NCBI RefSeq assembly: GCF_933775445.1
Contig: NC_065877.1
Coordinates: 24,118,001-24,182,000, forward strand
Direction of reading: 5' to 3'
Length of the DNA: 64,000 nucleotides
Source of the DNA: Argentina anserina
Taxonomy: Eukaryota > Streptophyta > Magnoliopsida > Rosales > Rosaceae
Shown: positions 1 through 12,096 of the stretch, piece by piece
How the letters are laid out: every line of letters starts with the position of its first letter
How positions within the stretch are numbered: position 1 is the first letter of the stretch
Program-made: the position numbers and the translations under genes
The notes under the pieces: generated by a model
The model's input: the letters and a program-made list of their open reading frames with translations, nothing else
Database searches by the model: none
What the model was told of the DNA's origin: nothing

Positions 1-182
1 CTTATTTAGTCCGGTGATTCGTCAAACGTGAGACTGGACTATTCTTCTAGTTTTTTTCGTTAGTCCGAGACTGCACCAAACATGGGTTAATAATTATTGT
101 ACCTTAATCCGAGTCAACACAGTCCGGGAGTAAGCAGAGACTTAGTCCGAAATTAGACAGTCCGGGGTAACAAACGTGCCCT
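1..182. mobile_element. right end of a MITE-like element, cut by the window edge
   Basis: The stretch is rich in repeated AGTCCGG/AGTCCGA words and ends in CAAACGTGCCC followed by TTA. Read on the other strand, the end starts GGGCACGTTTG, a style of terminus seen in PIF/Harbinger-type MITEs, which duplicate a TWA target. The other end lies outside the window, so neither the terminal repeat nor the target duplication can be confirmed. The class is inferred from the terminus only. Confidence 0.35.
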
Positions 183-930
183 TAGAGTTTTTATAACTGA
201 TTTTAGTGGAGAGAATAGCAAAGAAAACGAGATATGAAAATAACAATTTAAGGAGAAAATGATGAGATAATGAGGTAAAAAAAAATTATACCAAATGACA
301 ATCGAGTAAATAGGCGAAAAAACATAATATAAGCCGAGCCGACACTGTTTATAAGCCGATAAACAGTGCGTTCAATAATATATATTATATAGTAAATGTG
401 AAGTTCTTAATGGAGTTTGCTAGTGCATACACGTCTTTAGTATATTGGTTTCCCAAATTGGTGTTTTCGGGCTCTCAAAACGCTTTTCAGTTGCCTAATT
501 ACTTTTTCGAGCTAGCAATGATACATATATCTTATATATACTCAATCATCCAGTGGAATAGGTCTAGATTTCTAGCAAGCGCACCAACTTATATGCAATA
601 AGAATGATCGATCACGTACATATGTTAATAATTGAGTTAGGTATTTGGATAATTTGGTGGAGCTTGCTTTCAGCTTTCCCTTTGATCATTTGCGCAGTTA
701 TATGTTGTTTAAAATCCATCAAAGTACCTTGTCTATATCTGAAATATTGGCACTCCATCAGTTCCCCTTGTGGAGCCAGCCGTTAGGTCTAGCAAACGAG
801 TTTTGTTCATTTCATTCACATATGCAAAGTCTCTATACTATTTAATTGGGTCATGATACATGCCATGACGGCATGACATGTGCTTATCTCGCATGATAAA
901 AGCCACTGCAGCTAAAGAGTGCAGTGATGT

Positions 931-1464
931 GGTGTTGCAACCACAACCCTAGCGCTGCTAATGAAGTAATGATCGTGCAAAGTCTACTTCTACTGTTTAC
1001 ATAATTATTCGTCTCAGATCCAAAGAAATTGTTTGTATCTTACAGATACTAATTAAGTCTGCATCATATAACTTCTTCACTACTGTTATTACTGTAACTA
1101 ATTAATAATTAAATACAAGACATTCCAAATTAAATCTTAAATGTTTAATTTATAAATTAACGTACGTACTGCGCAGTGCTATTGCATGGCAGATCCACCG
1201 TACTAGATCGAATAGAAGGACCAAACTGTGATATTTGCCGGTGAATTTTTGTCTTTCTGCTCATTTTGAATATGTTTAAGCAAAAATGACATTCCAATTG
1301 CTTGCTTGATCTAGCTAGCTCGCAAGGTATACGTACCCACCAAACTGTTGTGTTTTCAATTTTCTTTCCAGAAAAAGAAGAATCAGTTCCTGTCAGGCAA
1401 ATAAAACCAATTAATTGGCTCGGGGTTTATTAAATTGAATGAGGTGTTGCAACCACAACCCTAG
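931..1464. repeat. 22-bp direct repeat pair in gene-free DNA
   Basis: GGTGTTGCAACCACAACCCT plus AG occurs exactly at 931-952 and again at 1443-1464. The core GTTGCAAC is palindromic. No coding gene is recognisable from 183 to 2110; the short ORFs there lack domains and codon structure. The repeat could be a footprint of an old element or chance conservation; no function is claimed. Confidence 0.6.
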
Positions 1465-2110
1465 AAACCGACCCATAACTACAAAGTGCTCACCTTCAAT
1501 CGTGAACTAGGTTGATCACAGTAATTGCCAATCCATGTGTGTACCTTTCACATCTCATTCTTCAGAGCAAACAAACCAGAATATTCTGCATATCTAAAAA
1601 GGAAAAAAAGAAAAAGAAAAAAGAGGCCATCGATTGCATGTGGTGCACGCAACAAGAATTGAAAGGCCATACCTCTTTTCTATAGAACAATTTAGCTAGC
1701 GATGATATGCAACTTCATAACGCCGCGTATAGTTAAGCAACTGTCTCCGTCCTTGTTCCGTCGTAGAATCTCTTCTCTGTTATTGCGTATATAGTTCGAG
1801 ATACGTGTGCTGCAGGTCAAATGTATTCTCTCTGGCCCTGGCTTCAGAATTTTCTATAATACTAAGCTAGTGCTTCAAGATATATATATTATCTTGTGGG
1901 AGGCCAAATAAATCACCAGCACGTTCAACAGCTTGAAACTTTTGACTCTATTATCTTGTGGGTGGGGGATTCTGCTCTCCGCAAGAATCTAATTGCTAGA
2001 AAATGGGATTACAATGTTAACCTAATTGCATGGACAGCATGGTCGACAACTATATTACCATGAAATGTGAGCATATTACTGGTTTCACATACAGAATCTA
2101 AACTTTTGGA

Positions 2111-2711
2111 CAGGGGCGGAGCTAGCCTATGGGTTACAACCAATACTTTTGTTATATATTTGTTAGCATGTATATAAAATTGATAGTTAAAGACTTGGTC
2201 AACTTGGTTTAGTGTATTAACTACATTCAACCCCGCCCAATTCGATCCCCAGATGGCCAGATTCTCAACTTCTTTCATCTTTTTTTTAGTTGTTTATATC
2301 TCAATGCTTTATAATTTTTTACACTCAATTATCCAAATTTGCCAATTTGGACAATGAGCTTCTATTTTTTGTGGCTTTGGAATCCATTTAGAATTTAGCC
2401 ATGGTTTTTTAGGCTAGCTCTAAATCATAAGTCAGAGTAAATTATTAATGATAGTTTCCTCTATGTTTGTGTCACTAACCTTATTCAATACCGAAAACAA
2501 ATTAAATTATTTTCTCATTAAATATAGTAGTTCCAAAAAATATATGTTTCTAGTTAGATATATATTATATGGAGTTTATGATGGTTCTTAAGTTTCAAAG
2601 ATGTAAAAAGTTTATATATAATATACTTTTTATTTAGTATTAACATTGCGATAATTTTTTGAAGTAAAATTTTTAAGCCCACCCAAGCATTGAATCATGA
2701 ATCCGCTACTG
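2111..2711. mobile_element. non-autonomous hAT-type element (601 bp) with perfect 8-bp TSD
   Basis: The element begins CAGGGGCGGA and ends TCCGCTACTG, imperfect terminal inverted repeats (8 of 10 positions pair). It is flanked by identical 8-bp copies of CTTTTGGA at 2103-2110 and 2712-2719. An 8-bp target duplication is the hAT superfamily signature. The interior is AT-rich with no transposase ORF, so it is non-autonomous. The perfect duplication suggests a fairly recent insertion. Confidence 0.85.
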
Positions 2712-3227
2712 CTTTTGGATCGAAGAATAACCGCCAATACGGCAATATAGCTAGACAACTCGATCGCATTCATATGTGTTTTTCTTTCTACTCCTTCCTT
2801 TGTTTGGAAGGTGATGCTTGATTAACTCACGTTTTTCATTTTGTGTGAACATTTTAGGTCGATAATAATTGACGATAGATTTCAACTTAGGTTTTGAAAC
2901 AGCTTTAAGAATCATATATAGAATCGTTCGTTTCAACTTTCTTTATGATAAGAATAATGAATGACGTTTACTAATACAACTTTGCTGTCTTCCACATCGA
3001 AACAATTCTTAGTGCAACGATAGAAAAAAATTAAGGCACGAAAAAATACCAATCGAAATTCAAAAGATGGATGTGCATTTTCTCAAAATTTCTAGATCCC
3101 CAAGAATAATTTACAGAAATATGCATGCATGTACGCGTGTATCTTGATAAGTTCCTTCAACTATACAATGTGTGCTAGTTTCTCTTATAAAATTCTACCA
3201 TGGCCATAATTCCAATTAAGCACTTAT

Positions 3228-4028
3228 AACCTTAGTTAATTAGCTAGTCAAGGGGTTTCTGAGTGCCAAGTTGGAAATTTTATGTTCTCCTTTTCTCCTA
3301 TGGTGAATTATAAGAAGAAATTTGATCGAGTTGATGTGTCCCGTTGCCGGAATATTCAACAAATGAACGCGCGGTGAGGGCAGCAAACACTCGTATCTTT
3401 TTGGTCCAGTTAGTAATCAATATTCGACCCAAAGAGTCTTCCATCATGTGGTCACTGTTAAGGCTTTGGAATGCTGAAGGCACAACGAAACAGAGAAACT
3501 AAGACTTCATGGCTTCATTGAGTGAATGAACTTTGAAGTTTCTTAATATGGATTAGTTGGAAAGCTTATATAGGGCAACCAGAATTGTACTTCGCCCCCA
3601 CCCAAGTATAGGGCCGGAGCACATTGACTAATTTCTTGCATGTGTTTCTTTTGTATATGGATTCGATGAAGCACTCGATCGATCGAGTGCTTGCTTTGTA
3701 GGATTGAACTCGCAAGAGGGAGCAGTTGGCACAATGTCTTTGACAAAATGAGTTGATTGTATAATTAGACCACTTGGACTACCTAGCCAAAGTAGAAATT
3801 CAAGTGAGCTGAGTGTGCACAGTTCGGAAAACATAACAATATATACAGGCACCTTCCTGTAGGTTATTTGTGAGTACACGTTCATTCGTTAATTGATACT
3901 ATTACTTCGTTAATTAAACTATAGTAAAACCTGAATAAATATTATGTGCGCGTGTGAAAACCCAGTCAAATAACTAATGATACAGTAATAATAATTTAGT
4001 TAAATTACTACTTGGACATCCAAACTAA
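3228..4028 (-). repeat. left arm of a long inverted repeat (about 801 bp)
   Basis: This arm is the reverse complement of 4709-5508 at about 99% identity by eye, with only scattered single-base differences noticed. Read on the minus strand it has a 24-bp palindrome (3669-3692, core ACTCGATCGATCGAGT), a TATA-like CCTATATAAG near 3570-3582, a leader, and a 49-codon ORF (3298-3447) opening MMEDSLGRIL with no recognisable domain. The same order recurs in the other arm, so both promoter-like sites point outward. No target duplication was found outside the arms, so this looks more like an inverted segmental duplication than a transposon. Confidence 0.9.
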
Positions 4029-4708
4029 TCGGTATGATATAATATAACCCAAGAGCCAGAAATTGGTGAGTTTCATTTATATTATATCATACGGACCGGC
4101 ATGCTCTTTTGAGTTAATTAGTTAGGTACTCACATTAACCATCTCAAACGTACTCATGAACATATATAATCGATCTACGCGGTTTAGGTTTGATTACTTC
4201 TGAGTTAAATATATACACTTTTGTCATAATATCAAAAACAGGAAATTAATTCATATATAGTATTGTTTCATATTATTAGGGTCCTGCAGAGACATGATCA
4301 CGCACTGAAGCTCATATTGTGGACAACAATTTTTATACAAGTAAAAGTTAATAAAAGGTAACGAGGTTGACCCTACAATAGAACAATCAAACATATAATT
4401 AAATTGGAGCCAGAAACTGTGCATTATAATCACCCTTTATATAATGCAGCATATTTTTCCATCGTGGAAAATGGGAGACCAAGAAAATTCTGAAGAATAC
4501 GAAGATCGATGTCTTTCACTTATCTCCACAAAAAATCACTTATCTCCACAGAAGTTATATTTCTTATATGTAGCAGAATAAACCAAGGAGCTCGATAACC
4601 TGATTAGCCGTTCTCTCATTCTCAATTTCGCATGATCCAAGTAGTAGCTAGTGTACTTACTCTGATCACAAAGGTAATCAGAAACAGTAATTAACCAGGT
4701 TGTGCAAT
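4029..4708. other. spacer of the inverted repeat
   Basis: AT-rich single-copy DNA of about 680 bp separating the arms, with no convincing ORF. It contains a small hairpin of its own: GTATGATATAATATA at 4032-4046 is repeated inverted at 4078-4092. No transposase, tRNA or other gene was recognised here. Confidence 0.7.
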
Positions 4709-5508
4709 TTAGTTTGGATGTCCAAGTAGTAATTTAACTAAATTATTATTACTGTATCATTAGTTATTTGACTGGGTTTTCACACGCGCACATAATATTT
4801 ATTCAGGTTTTACTATAGTTTAAGTAACGAAGTAATAGTATCAATTAACGAATGAACGTGTACTCACAAATAACCTACAGGAAGGTGCCTGTATATATTG
4901 TTATGTTTTCCGAACTGTGCACACTCAGCTCACTTGAATTTCTACTTTGGCTAGGTAGTCCAAGTGGTCTAATTATACAATCAACTCATTTGGTCAAAGA
5001 CATTGTGCCAACTGCTCCCTCTTGCGAGTTCAATCCTACAAAGCAAGCACTCGATCGATCGAGCGCTTCATCGAATCCATATACAAAAGAAACACATGCA
5101 AGAAATTAGTCAATGTGCTCCGGCCCTATACTTGGGTGGGGGCGAAGTACAATTCTGGTTGCCCTATATAAGCTTTCCAACTAATCCATATTAAGAAACT
5201 TCAAAGTTCATTCACTCAATGAAGCCATGAAGTCTTAGTTTCTCTGTTTCGTTGTGCCTTCAGCATTCCAAAGCCTTAACAGTGACCACATGATGGAAGA
5301 CTCTTTGGGTCGAATATTGATTACTAACTGGACCAAAAAGATACGAGTGTTTGCTGCCCTCACCGCGCGTTCATTTGTTGAATATTCCGGCAACGGGACA
5401 CATCAACTCGATCAAATTTCTTCTTCTGATTCACCATAGGAGAAAAGGAGAACATAAAATTTCCAACTTGGCACTCAGAAACCCCTGACTAGCTAATTAA
5501 CTAAGGTT
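4709..5508 (+). repeat. right arm of a long inverted repeat (about 800 bp)
   Basis: Inverted partner of 3228-4028. Read on the plus strand it carries the near-palindrome at 5045-5068 (one base changed from the perfect version in the other arm), the TATA-like CCTATATAAG near 5161-5172, and the 49-codon ORF 5290-5439. That ORF differs from the left copy only near its end (SSSDSP against SSYNSP). A second conserved frame (4852-5109 here, 3628-3885 in the other arm) opens MNVYSQITYR in both. No protein family was recognised, and conservation of short frames between young duplicates is not evidence of function. Confidence 0.9.
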
Positions 5509-7635
5509 GAAAGATTTTTCTGTACGTACTTGGGGTGAAGATTTGGATGTTTACTTGGCTTTATATATACAGGAATACAGGAATACTTGTTTTATATGCC
5601 GATCTCGGAGTAGTACAATTCGTTCTACATTTTTTTTTATCCCCTTTAGAAAGTAGTAAAACATGACAAACTAGTTTATCTATAGCCATGGCGTGCATGT
5701 CCCTCGTTGTACATAAAATAATATCTTTGTATTTCCTTTTTCTAAATACATTATATTCATTTGAAAGTTTAATGGATTAAAAATAGCACATTATTTATCT
5801 CTTAGTCTCTTACTGGTCCATGGTGATAGCACCAGGTTTTTCTAGCTTCCTCACTTGGCTTGGTAAGTATGCCTCCCCAATTCACCAACTTCTCTATGTT
5901 CTTAATCACTGCCTTTCCCTTATTCATTTAAGATGTCCTTGGTCGTCGTATAAGGTGATTTCTTCGATGGAGATTTAGAGCAAGTTTGGCCCAAGGTGAT
6001 CAGCTTTAGTGATTTAGTTTTGCTGTGAGAATAATTTGAAAAGTTGTGTTAAAGTATTGATGAATTTTAATATTGAAATGTGTTGAGTTTAGATAATGAG
6101 TAAACTTGATAAATTGTGAGATTTCACAATCTGAAGCAGCAATATAACCACTTTCAAATTATGCGTTGAGATTTATGAGATTGAATTATAATTTGTAACT
6201 TTTAGGTTTGTCAAACAACGCATTTAACTTATTTATTTTTTATTTTTGTAAAGAAAAATTTGGAACTCATCTCACGCTGGATTCCATTTATTGAAATAGT
6301 AATAAAATTTTACAACGAAAGAGTGCATATAACCTGAGTCTCATGCTACATAGTCCGACCTACTCATATTCTCATAAAAAACGTCAACGTCTCTTCTCTA
6401 TCAAACAATCATCCATCTTAATTCTTAATATAAGCAGCATCCACGAGGCCAAAGTGGGCCTTAATCCAACTAAACTATCCTTTGGTTTATGTTTCGGCCG
6501 GTACGACTCTTTACTTTCATTGGTACGTCCATGACACAGGGGTACGTACGTACCACTCGACTCATAATACTATCATCCAGAACCCTCCTTCTTATTGTAA
6601 GACATGACTAGCCACATCCTCAGCTTTCGATGTCGGCTTTCAAATTATACGTGCGTCGGTACCTCATAACCTCTATTCAACGATGAAACCACCAATGTTT
6701 TCACTATGTTGTGCCTCTAAACATAGTGCCTCTAAAATCAAATCCAATGCTTCACCATTGTTGTCAATACCACCTGATGGCTTACATAACTCACCACTAG
6801 GTCATCTCATCATTCACTAGCTCGCACGTGTTCATGACCGGATTCACATAGTTCGAAGGGGAATCTCGCCGGAATTGAAGTGCACACGATACACTTGGTC
6901 TCGGTGCATAGAAGGTCTCGGTTCATTACTAGAATTTTTTATGGTAGAATTGACGACGGTATCATTAAAAGTTTTGAATTAAGAGACTAGTTCTTGCCGG
7001 CTGATATTGTTAAAACGCTTCCTATTTTCTAACTCCAATAATATATTAAAATCTAACTCCAGTTAGTGTCACTGATATTTGAACCTGAGTATGAGGATTT
7101 CCACACTAAGACTTGACTCCAGTACCAGTAGTGGTTCATTACCGAAACCCTTATATAATCCCCAAATGTTAAAATTTGGAAAAACCCATAAACTAATCAT
7201 AGTATTACAATAGAATTATTAGATTGAAGTTATACTATTTACATGATAGAATTTCTTAAAAATTAAAGACGTGCGTATAAATCATCATTTGTCTATAATG
7301 CTCTTGTTTCTAAGCTTCCTCAACTAAGATTTGGATAAGCTTTCCACCTATATAAAAAGAAGCAAAATTTAAATTTACTACATTTTTCATACATGATTTC
7401 CTGCATTGCGCGTGCCGGAGGCTAGGGGTCTATAATTTCTTCAACATTTACTATTACAATCTTGGCTATAACTAAAAGTTAGATGACTACCTGTATTTTC
7501 ATCTTTCTAAAAAAAAGAGAGCTTTGCACACAATTGATATGTCTATACAGCCCCTCAGTAGGAATTTAGGAAATGAACAACTGTAATAATAACTACCTTC
7601 TTACACCTGCCACCCCCATTACCTTCAAAAACGCC
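5509..7635. other. gene-free, AT-rich intergenic DNA
   Basis: No ORF with a recognisable domain on either strand. It holds a short tandem AGGAATAC near 5570-5588 and a stretch around 5970-6230 ending in a MITE-like GTTTGTCAAACAACGC, but no paired terminus or target duplication was found. The last few hundred bases are the presumed upstream region of the sulfate transporter. Confidence 0.6.
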
Positions 7636-7643
7636 TATAAATA
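7636..7643 (+). promoter_or_regulatory. TATA box of the sulfate transporter gene
   Basis: TATAAATA lies 115-122 bp upstream of the chosen ATG at 7758. Transcription would be expected to start about 30 bp downstream, near 7670. That leaves the alternative in-frame ATG at 7677 almost at the cap and favours 7758 as the true start. The assignment is positional inference. Confidence 0.7.
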
Positions 7644-7757
7644 CAAACCCCTGCTCTCATTTCACACCAACTTCCAGTGTCTGTTCTCATTCATTCTCTT
7701 TTAACGAGGGAGAGAGTAAAGTGTCTGGTTCTCAAGTGTGAAGATCACAATTCAATT

Positions 7758-10700
7758 ATGGGTGTCAACTCAAACAGAGTTGAGGACCTTCCCTGCCACC
7801 ATGATCACCATTATCAAACCACCACAGTCAGAAACTCATCAGATATAATAGACTTGGAGGCAATGCCACCGCTTGAAATCCACAGGGTCTGTTTGCCACC
7901 AAAACAGAGCACCTTGCAGAAACTCAAGCACAGGCTTGGTGAGATTTTCTTCCCAAAAAACCCACTTCACAGGTTCAAGAACCAATCCTGGTTGAGAAAA
8001 CTGCTTCTGGGTCTTCAGTTCTTGTTCCCAATCTTCCAGTGGGCTCCTGAATACAATGCTCAACTTCTCAAGTCTGATGTCATCTCTGGCCTCACTATTG
8101 CTAGCCTTGCCATCCCGCAGGTATATTACGTAATATTCTGTATTGTCATTTAATGGGTTCAAACAAATGTCCATGGCTCTGGTGCTCTGCATTCATTGCA
8201 TGGCGCAAGTTATGGAAAAAATAATAAAGGTGGTCGTGGTTTTTGATGGAAATCCCAAATGGGGATTATGCAACTTCCATTCATCTTCCTTTGGATAAAG
8301 TTTTGCTTTGAACTGTCATGGAATCAAGTATGGTATATATATTTTTAGAGATAGTTTCCTAATTGATCACAACTTGAAGACAACCAACCCAGGTCTTGGT
8401 TTTAGGTGATCTGATTGAACTTTTGTCTTAACATTTGCAGGGTATCAGTTATGCAAAGCTTGCAAATTTGCCACCAATAGTTGGGCTATGTTAGTACCAA
8501 TAACTTAATTAAATCTCGTTTGGAAATTATTTGTCTAACAACTAATTACCATGATCACTTATATTTTAATTGGGTTTGCTATGCAGACTCAAGTTTTGTG
8601 CCTCCACTGATATATTCACTGCTTGGGAGTTCTAGGCATCTTGCTGTTGGTCCAGTTTCAATAGCATCATTAGTCATGGGATCAATGTTAACTGAGGTTG
8701 TGTCTAGTACTGAAGAGCCAATACTTTATCTCAAGTTGGCCTTCACTGCAACATGTTTTGCTGGTCTATTCCAGGCTTCTCTGGGTTTCCTGAGGTAAAT
8801 TATAGCTTGGAGAAAGATTGATAGCAAAGACATTTTTAAATTATCTGAAGATTTTGAACAAGTATACATTGAAAGCTAAAACTTTCTAATTTTACCCGGT
8901 ATTTCTTCTTGAAAATTTAATTTGTCAACTTATAAATTGATCGTGTATTCTGTTACAGGCTAGGCTTCATAATTGATTTTCTGTCAAAGGCAACTCTAGT
9001 TGGATTTATGGCCGGTGCAGCAGTCATTGTTTCCTTACAGCAGTTGAAGGGGTTGCTTGGGATTGTCCACTTCACCACCAAAATGCAATTTATACCAGTC
9101 ATGGCCTCAGTTTTCAGCCACAGAGGAGAGGTATTTTCAACTGCCTTGAGCAAGATCAAGCAATTTGTTCTTCATTTTTGTTCTAATACAAAAAGATTAA
9201 AACTTTTGGGTACAAGGAAAATCATGGAATAAAATCGTGGAGTTACTATTGAGAAGAATTTTCTTGCTACTGCTAATAATGCTTTAAGAAAAAGATTGTT
9301 TTTGCTATTTTCCGAAGGATTCGATCAAAAGGTTCCAAATCTATTTTATAAAACGGGAGGTATCTATTATAAGTTTATGACCAAGCAGCTGTCAACCTTT
9401 TTTAAGTTTATAATAAAGAGAATCTCCCAATTGCACTAAGTAAAGCTTCCAACATTTGAAGAATTTAAGTTCATTTCGTGTGACTGTCTGCTTAGAAGTA
9501 CTTTTGAAAGGTTCTTGGCACATTAGAAGTAGATTAATTTGATATAGACGTAAACTGGCTAAATGTATTGGCCGATTAGTTGAGTTTAGTTTCGACTTGG
9601 TGTACCAGTTTATGGAAGTAGTATTTTATACGTAGAGGGGTTGTCTAAGTTTGATAAACTCTTTTAGCAATGTTGGTTTATGGGGGCTAAAAGTACTTTT
9701 AATGGAGAGAATATTAATGCAAATTCTACAGTGGTGCTACAGAAAAATTACTGATGGTTTTCATTCTGATGTGCAGTGGTCATGGCAAACAATTGTGATG
9801 GGCGTTAGCTTCCTACTCTTTTTATTCACAACCAGGCATATTGTAAGTGTCTTGCTATACTGTCACAACCAGCACTCACAAGTATGTGTCAATTTCTTTC
9901 AGATTATGATATGTTGTTGAAACGTTTATTTTTGTTTTTTAAACAGAGCAAAAGAAACCCAAGACTCTTCTGGGTTGCAGCAGCAGCTCCATTGACATCA
10001 GTTGTTGTTTCCACACTCATTGTCTTCTTCCTCCATTCAAAGGATCCCCAAATCTCCATTGTAAGAACTAATCTTATTTTCGTCGTATATGGAAGATTCT
10101 TGTCAAATTACTTCTCTAAAGTTGAATTTATTCTGTAACAGATTGGTCATTTGCCGAAGGGTGTTAATCCACCTTCATCGAACATGCTGTACTTCAGTGG
10201 CCCTTACTTGGTTCTTGCTATAAAAACTGGCATTATAACTGGGATCTTGTCTTTGACCGTAAGTCACCTTGAAACTCACCTTTCTCTTTACTTCGGTAGA
10301 TTTATCTAGAAAAACCGCGGCATACATCCCTTAACCCTTCACATGCTGATCATCCAATCAATTATGTGATGCTAGAGGTTGTTTGTAACAGTTGTATGCA
10401 AGAGATTCTCATCAATTTGCAACTCTTACTTAGTAGTTACGCACCTACAGATATTATACAAGTGGTTTTATATTATAGGAAGGAGTTGCCGTGGGAAGAA
10501 CATTTGCATCTCTGAAAAACTACCAAGTGGATGGAAACAAAGAAATGATGGCAATCGGGCTCATGAACATTTGTGGTTCTTGTTCTTCATGTTATGTTAC
10601 CACAGGTAAACATTGATCCTACAATGTGATACGTAGACTTCCCTAAACCAGTGCAACAACTAAAAATACACATTTTCAGGTTCATTCTCTAGATCTGCAG

Positions 10701-12096
10701 TCAACTACAATGCTGGAGCAAAAACAGTTGTTTCAAACATTATTATGGCCGCAGCTGTGCTTGTAACTCTTCTGTTTCTAATGCCACTGTTCTATTACAC
10801 CCCCAATGTTATCTTAGCAACCATCATCATAACGGCTGTGAGTGGACTAATTGATTATCAAGCTGCATATGACTTGTGGAAAGTTGACAAACTTGACTGC
10901 ATGGCCTGTTTATGCTCCTTCTTCGGTGTTCTTTTGATTTCTGTCCCAATTGGTCTTGCAATTGCAGTAAGTTTTCCTGATCTCAAGTAATTTCTTGCCT
11001 TTTCATTGAGCATGTTAGGAAGTGTAGAAAGCAAGACAAGAAGCTGAAAATGCAGTTATAGGATATATAGGATTCAAACCTAGAGTTCTCTTGTAGAAAA
11101 AATAAAATTGTAAAATAGCTAACTGGGTACTCCTTGTATCTAAATGTCGATTTTCTATCATTGATTTCTAACAACGTATCTATGCAATTTAGGTTGGAGT
11201 ATCAGTTTTCAAGATCCTCCTTCATGTCACCAGGCCAAATACCGTGGCTATGGGGAATATCCCAGGAACCCAAATATATCAGAATCTCAATAGATACAAA
11301 GAAGCTTCAAGGATTCCTTCATTTCTCATTCTAGCTATCGAGGCACCCTTCTACTTCGCAAATTCAACTTACCTTCAAGAGAGGTTAGTTTTTTTTGTCC
11401 TAAACTGTATACAACGAGTCTCTCATCTCATAAGCAAATCAGGTTTTAAAAGTGAAAGACTTGTTGTGAACACTTTTAATCTAAGAAAGGTGTATCAATG
11501 TGTAATTTCTGGCCATGGTTTTCTAACTTGTGGTTTCTGCTACTACAGAATACTAAGATGGGTTCGGGAAGAAGAAGAGAGGATAAAAGCAAACAATGAG
11601 GGCGTATTGAAATGTGTAATTCTAGACATGACAGGTAGGCAGTAATTCAGAACCTGACGTATATACATTTTACTGCATATATACCCTGACATCAAGTAAG
11701 AAATGTAGTTGTAAATGTTTTACTGCATCAAACTGACGTATGTACATATTGTCTCAGCTGTGACAGCCATAGATACTAGTGGTATCGACACATTATCCGA
11801 ACTCAGAAAAATGCTGGAGAAAAGATTGCTTCAGGTAAGGGCTATGTTAAAATTACCTTTAGCTACGTACTCTAGCTAGTGTTGGCAAATCATGTTGGCC
11901 ATTTTGGGTATACATTTTTCTTACCATGGTGATTTGTTGTTTACTACTCTAGCTAGTGTTGGCAAATCCTGTTGGAAGTGTGATGGAAAAGCTACAACAG
12001 TCGAAGACTTTGGAGTCATTCGGATCAAATGGAGTCTATCTCACAGTTGGAGAAGCGGTAGCTGACATTTCATCACTATGGAAGGCTCAGGCATAA
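7758..12096 (+). CDS. SULTR3;3: SULTR3-type sulfate/H+ symporter, 13 exons, 666 aa
   Basis: Membrane anion transporter of the SLC26/SulP family. Plant group 3 members act at the plasma membrane or chloroplast envelope. Exons: 7758-8120, 8441-8489, 8587-8794, 8959-9130, 9777-9842, 9947-10060, 10142-10258, 10479-10605, 10680-10966, 11193-11383, 11549-11634, 11758-11834 and 11953-12096; all introns are GT-AG and the exons sum to 2001 nt without a stop. The family signature ASLAIPQGISYAKLANLPPI spans exons 1-2, followed by many hydrophobic helices. A C-terminal STAS domain from about residue 535 carries the conserved DTSG (about 599-602). The N-terminus and the runs PEYN and LPKGVNPPS resemble Arabidopsis SULTR3;3 more than SULTR3;1; that subtype is from memory. 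An upstream in-frame ATG (7677) would add 27 residues. Intron 12 carries a duplicated acceptor. Confidence 0.92.
11868..11975 (+). repeat. duplicated 3' splice site and exon start in intron 12 of the transporter
   Basis: TACTCTAGCTAGTGTTGGCA followed by AATC occurs at 11868-11891 and again at 11945-11968, 77 bp apart. The second copy is the acceptor and first codons (LVLANP) of the last coding exon. The first is an extra acceptor inside the intron. Splicing to it would shift frame and reach a TGA within about 20 codons, truncating the STAS domain. Confidence 0.85.

Noticed and set aside
3221..5520. Reading the inverted repeat as a Mutator element with long TIRs
   Set aside because: No 9-bp duplication outside the arms, no transposase, and the arms contain promoter-like and leader-like sequence rather than typical ends.
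5970..6250. Possible MITE with GTTTGTCAAACAACGC end
   Set aside because: No matching opposite terminus or target duplication could be found.
8953..9232. Opposing ORFs inside transporter exon 4
   Set aside because: Shadows of the real exon; the plus-strand exon has family homology and splice sites.
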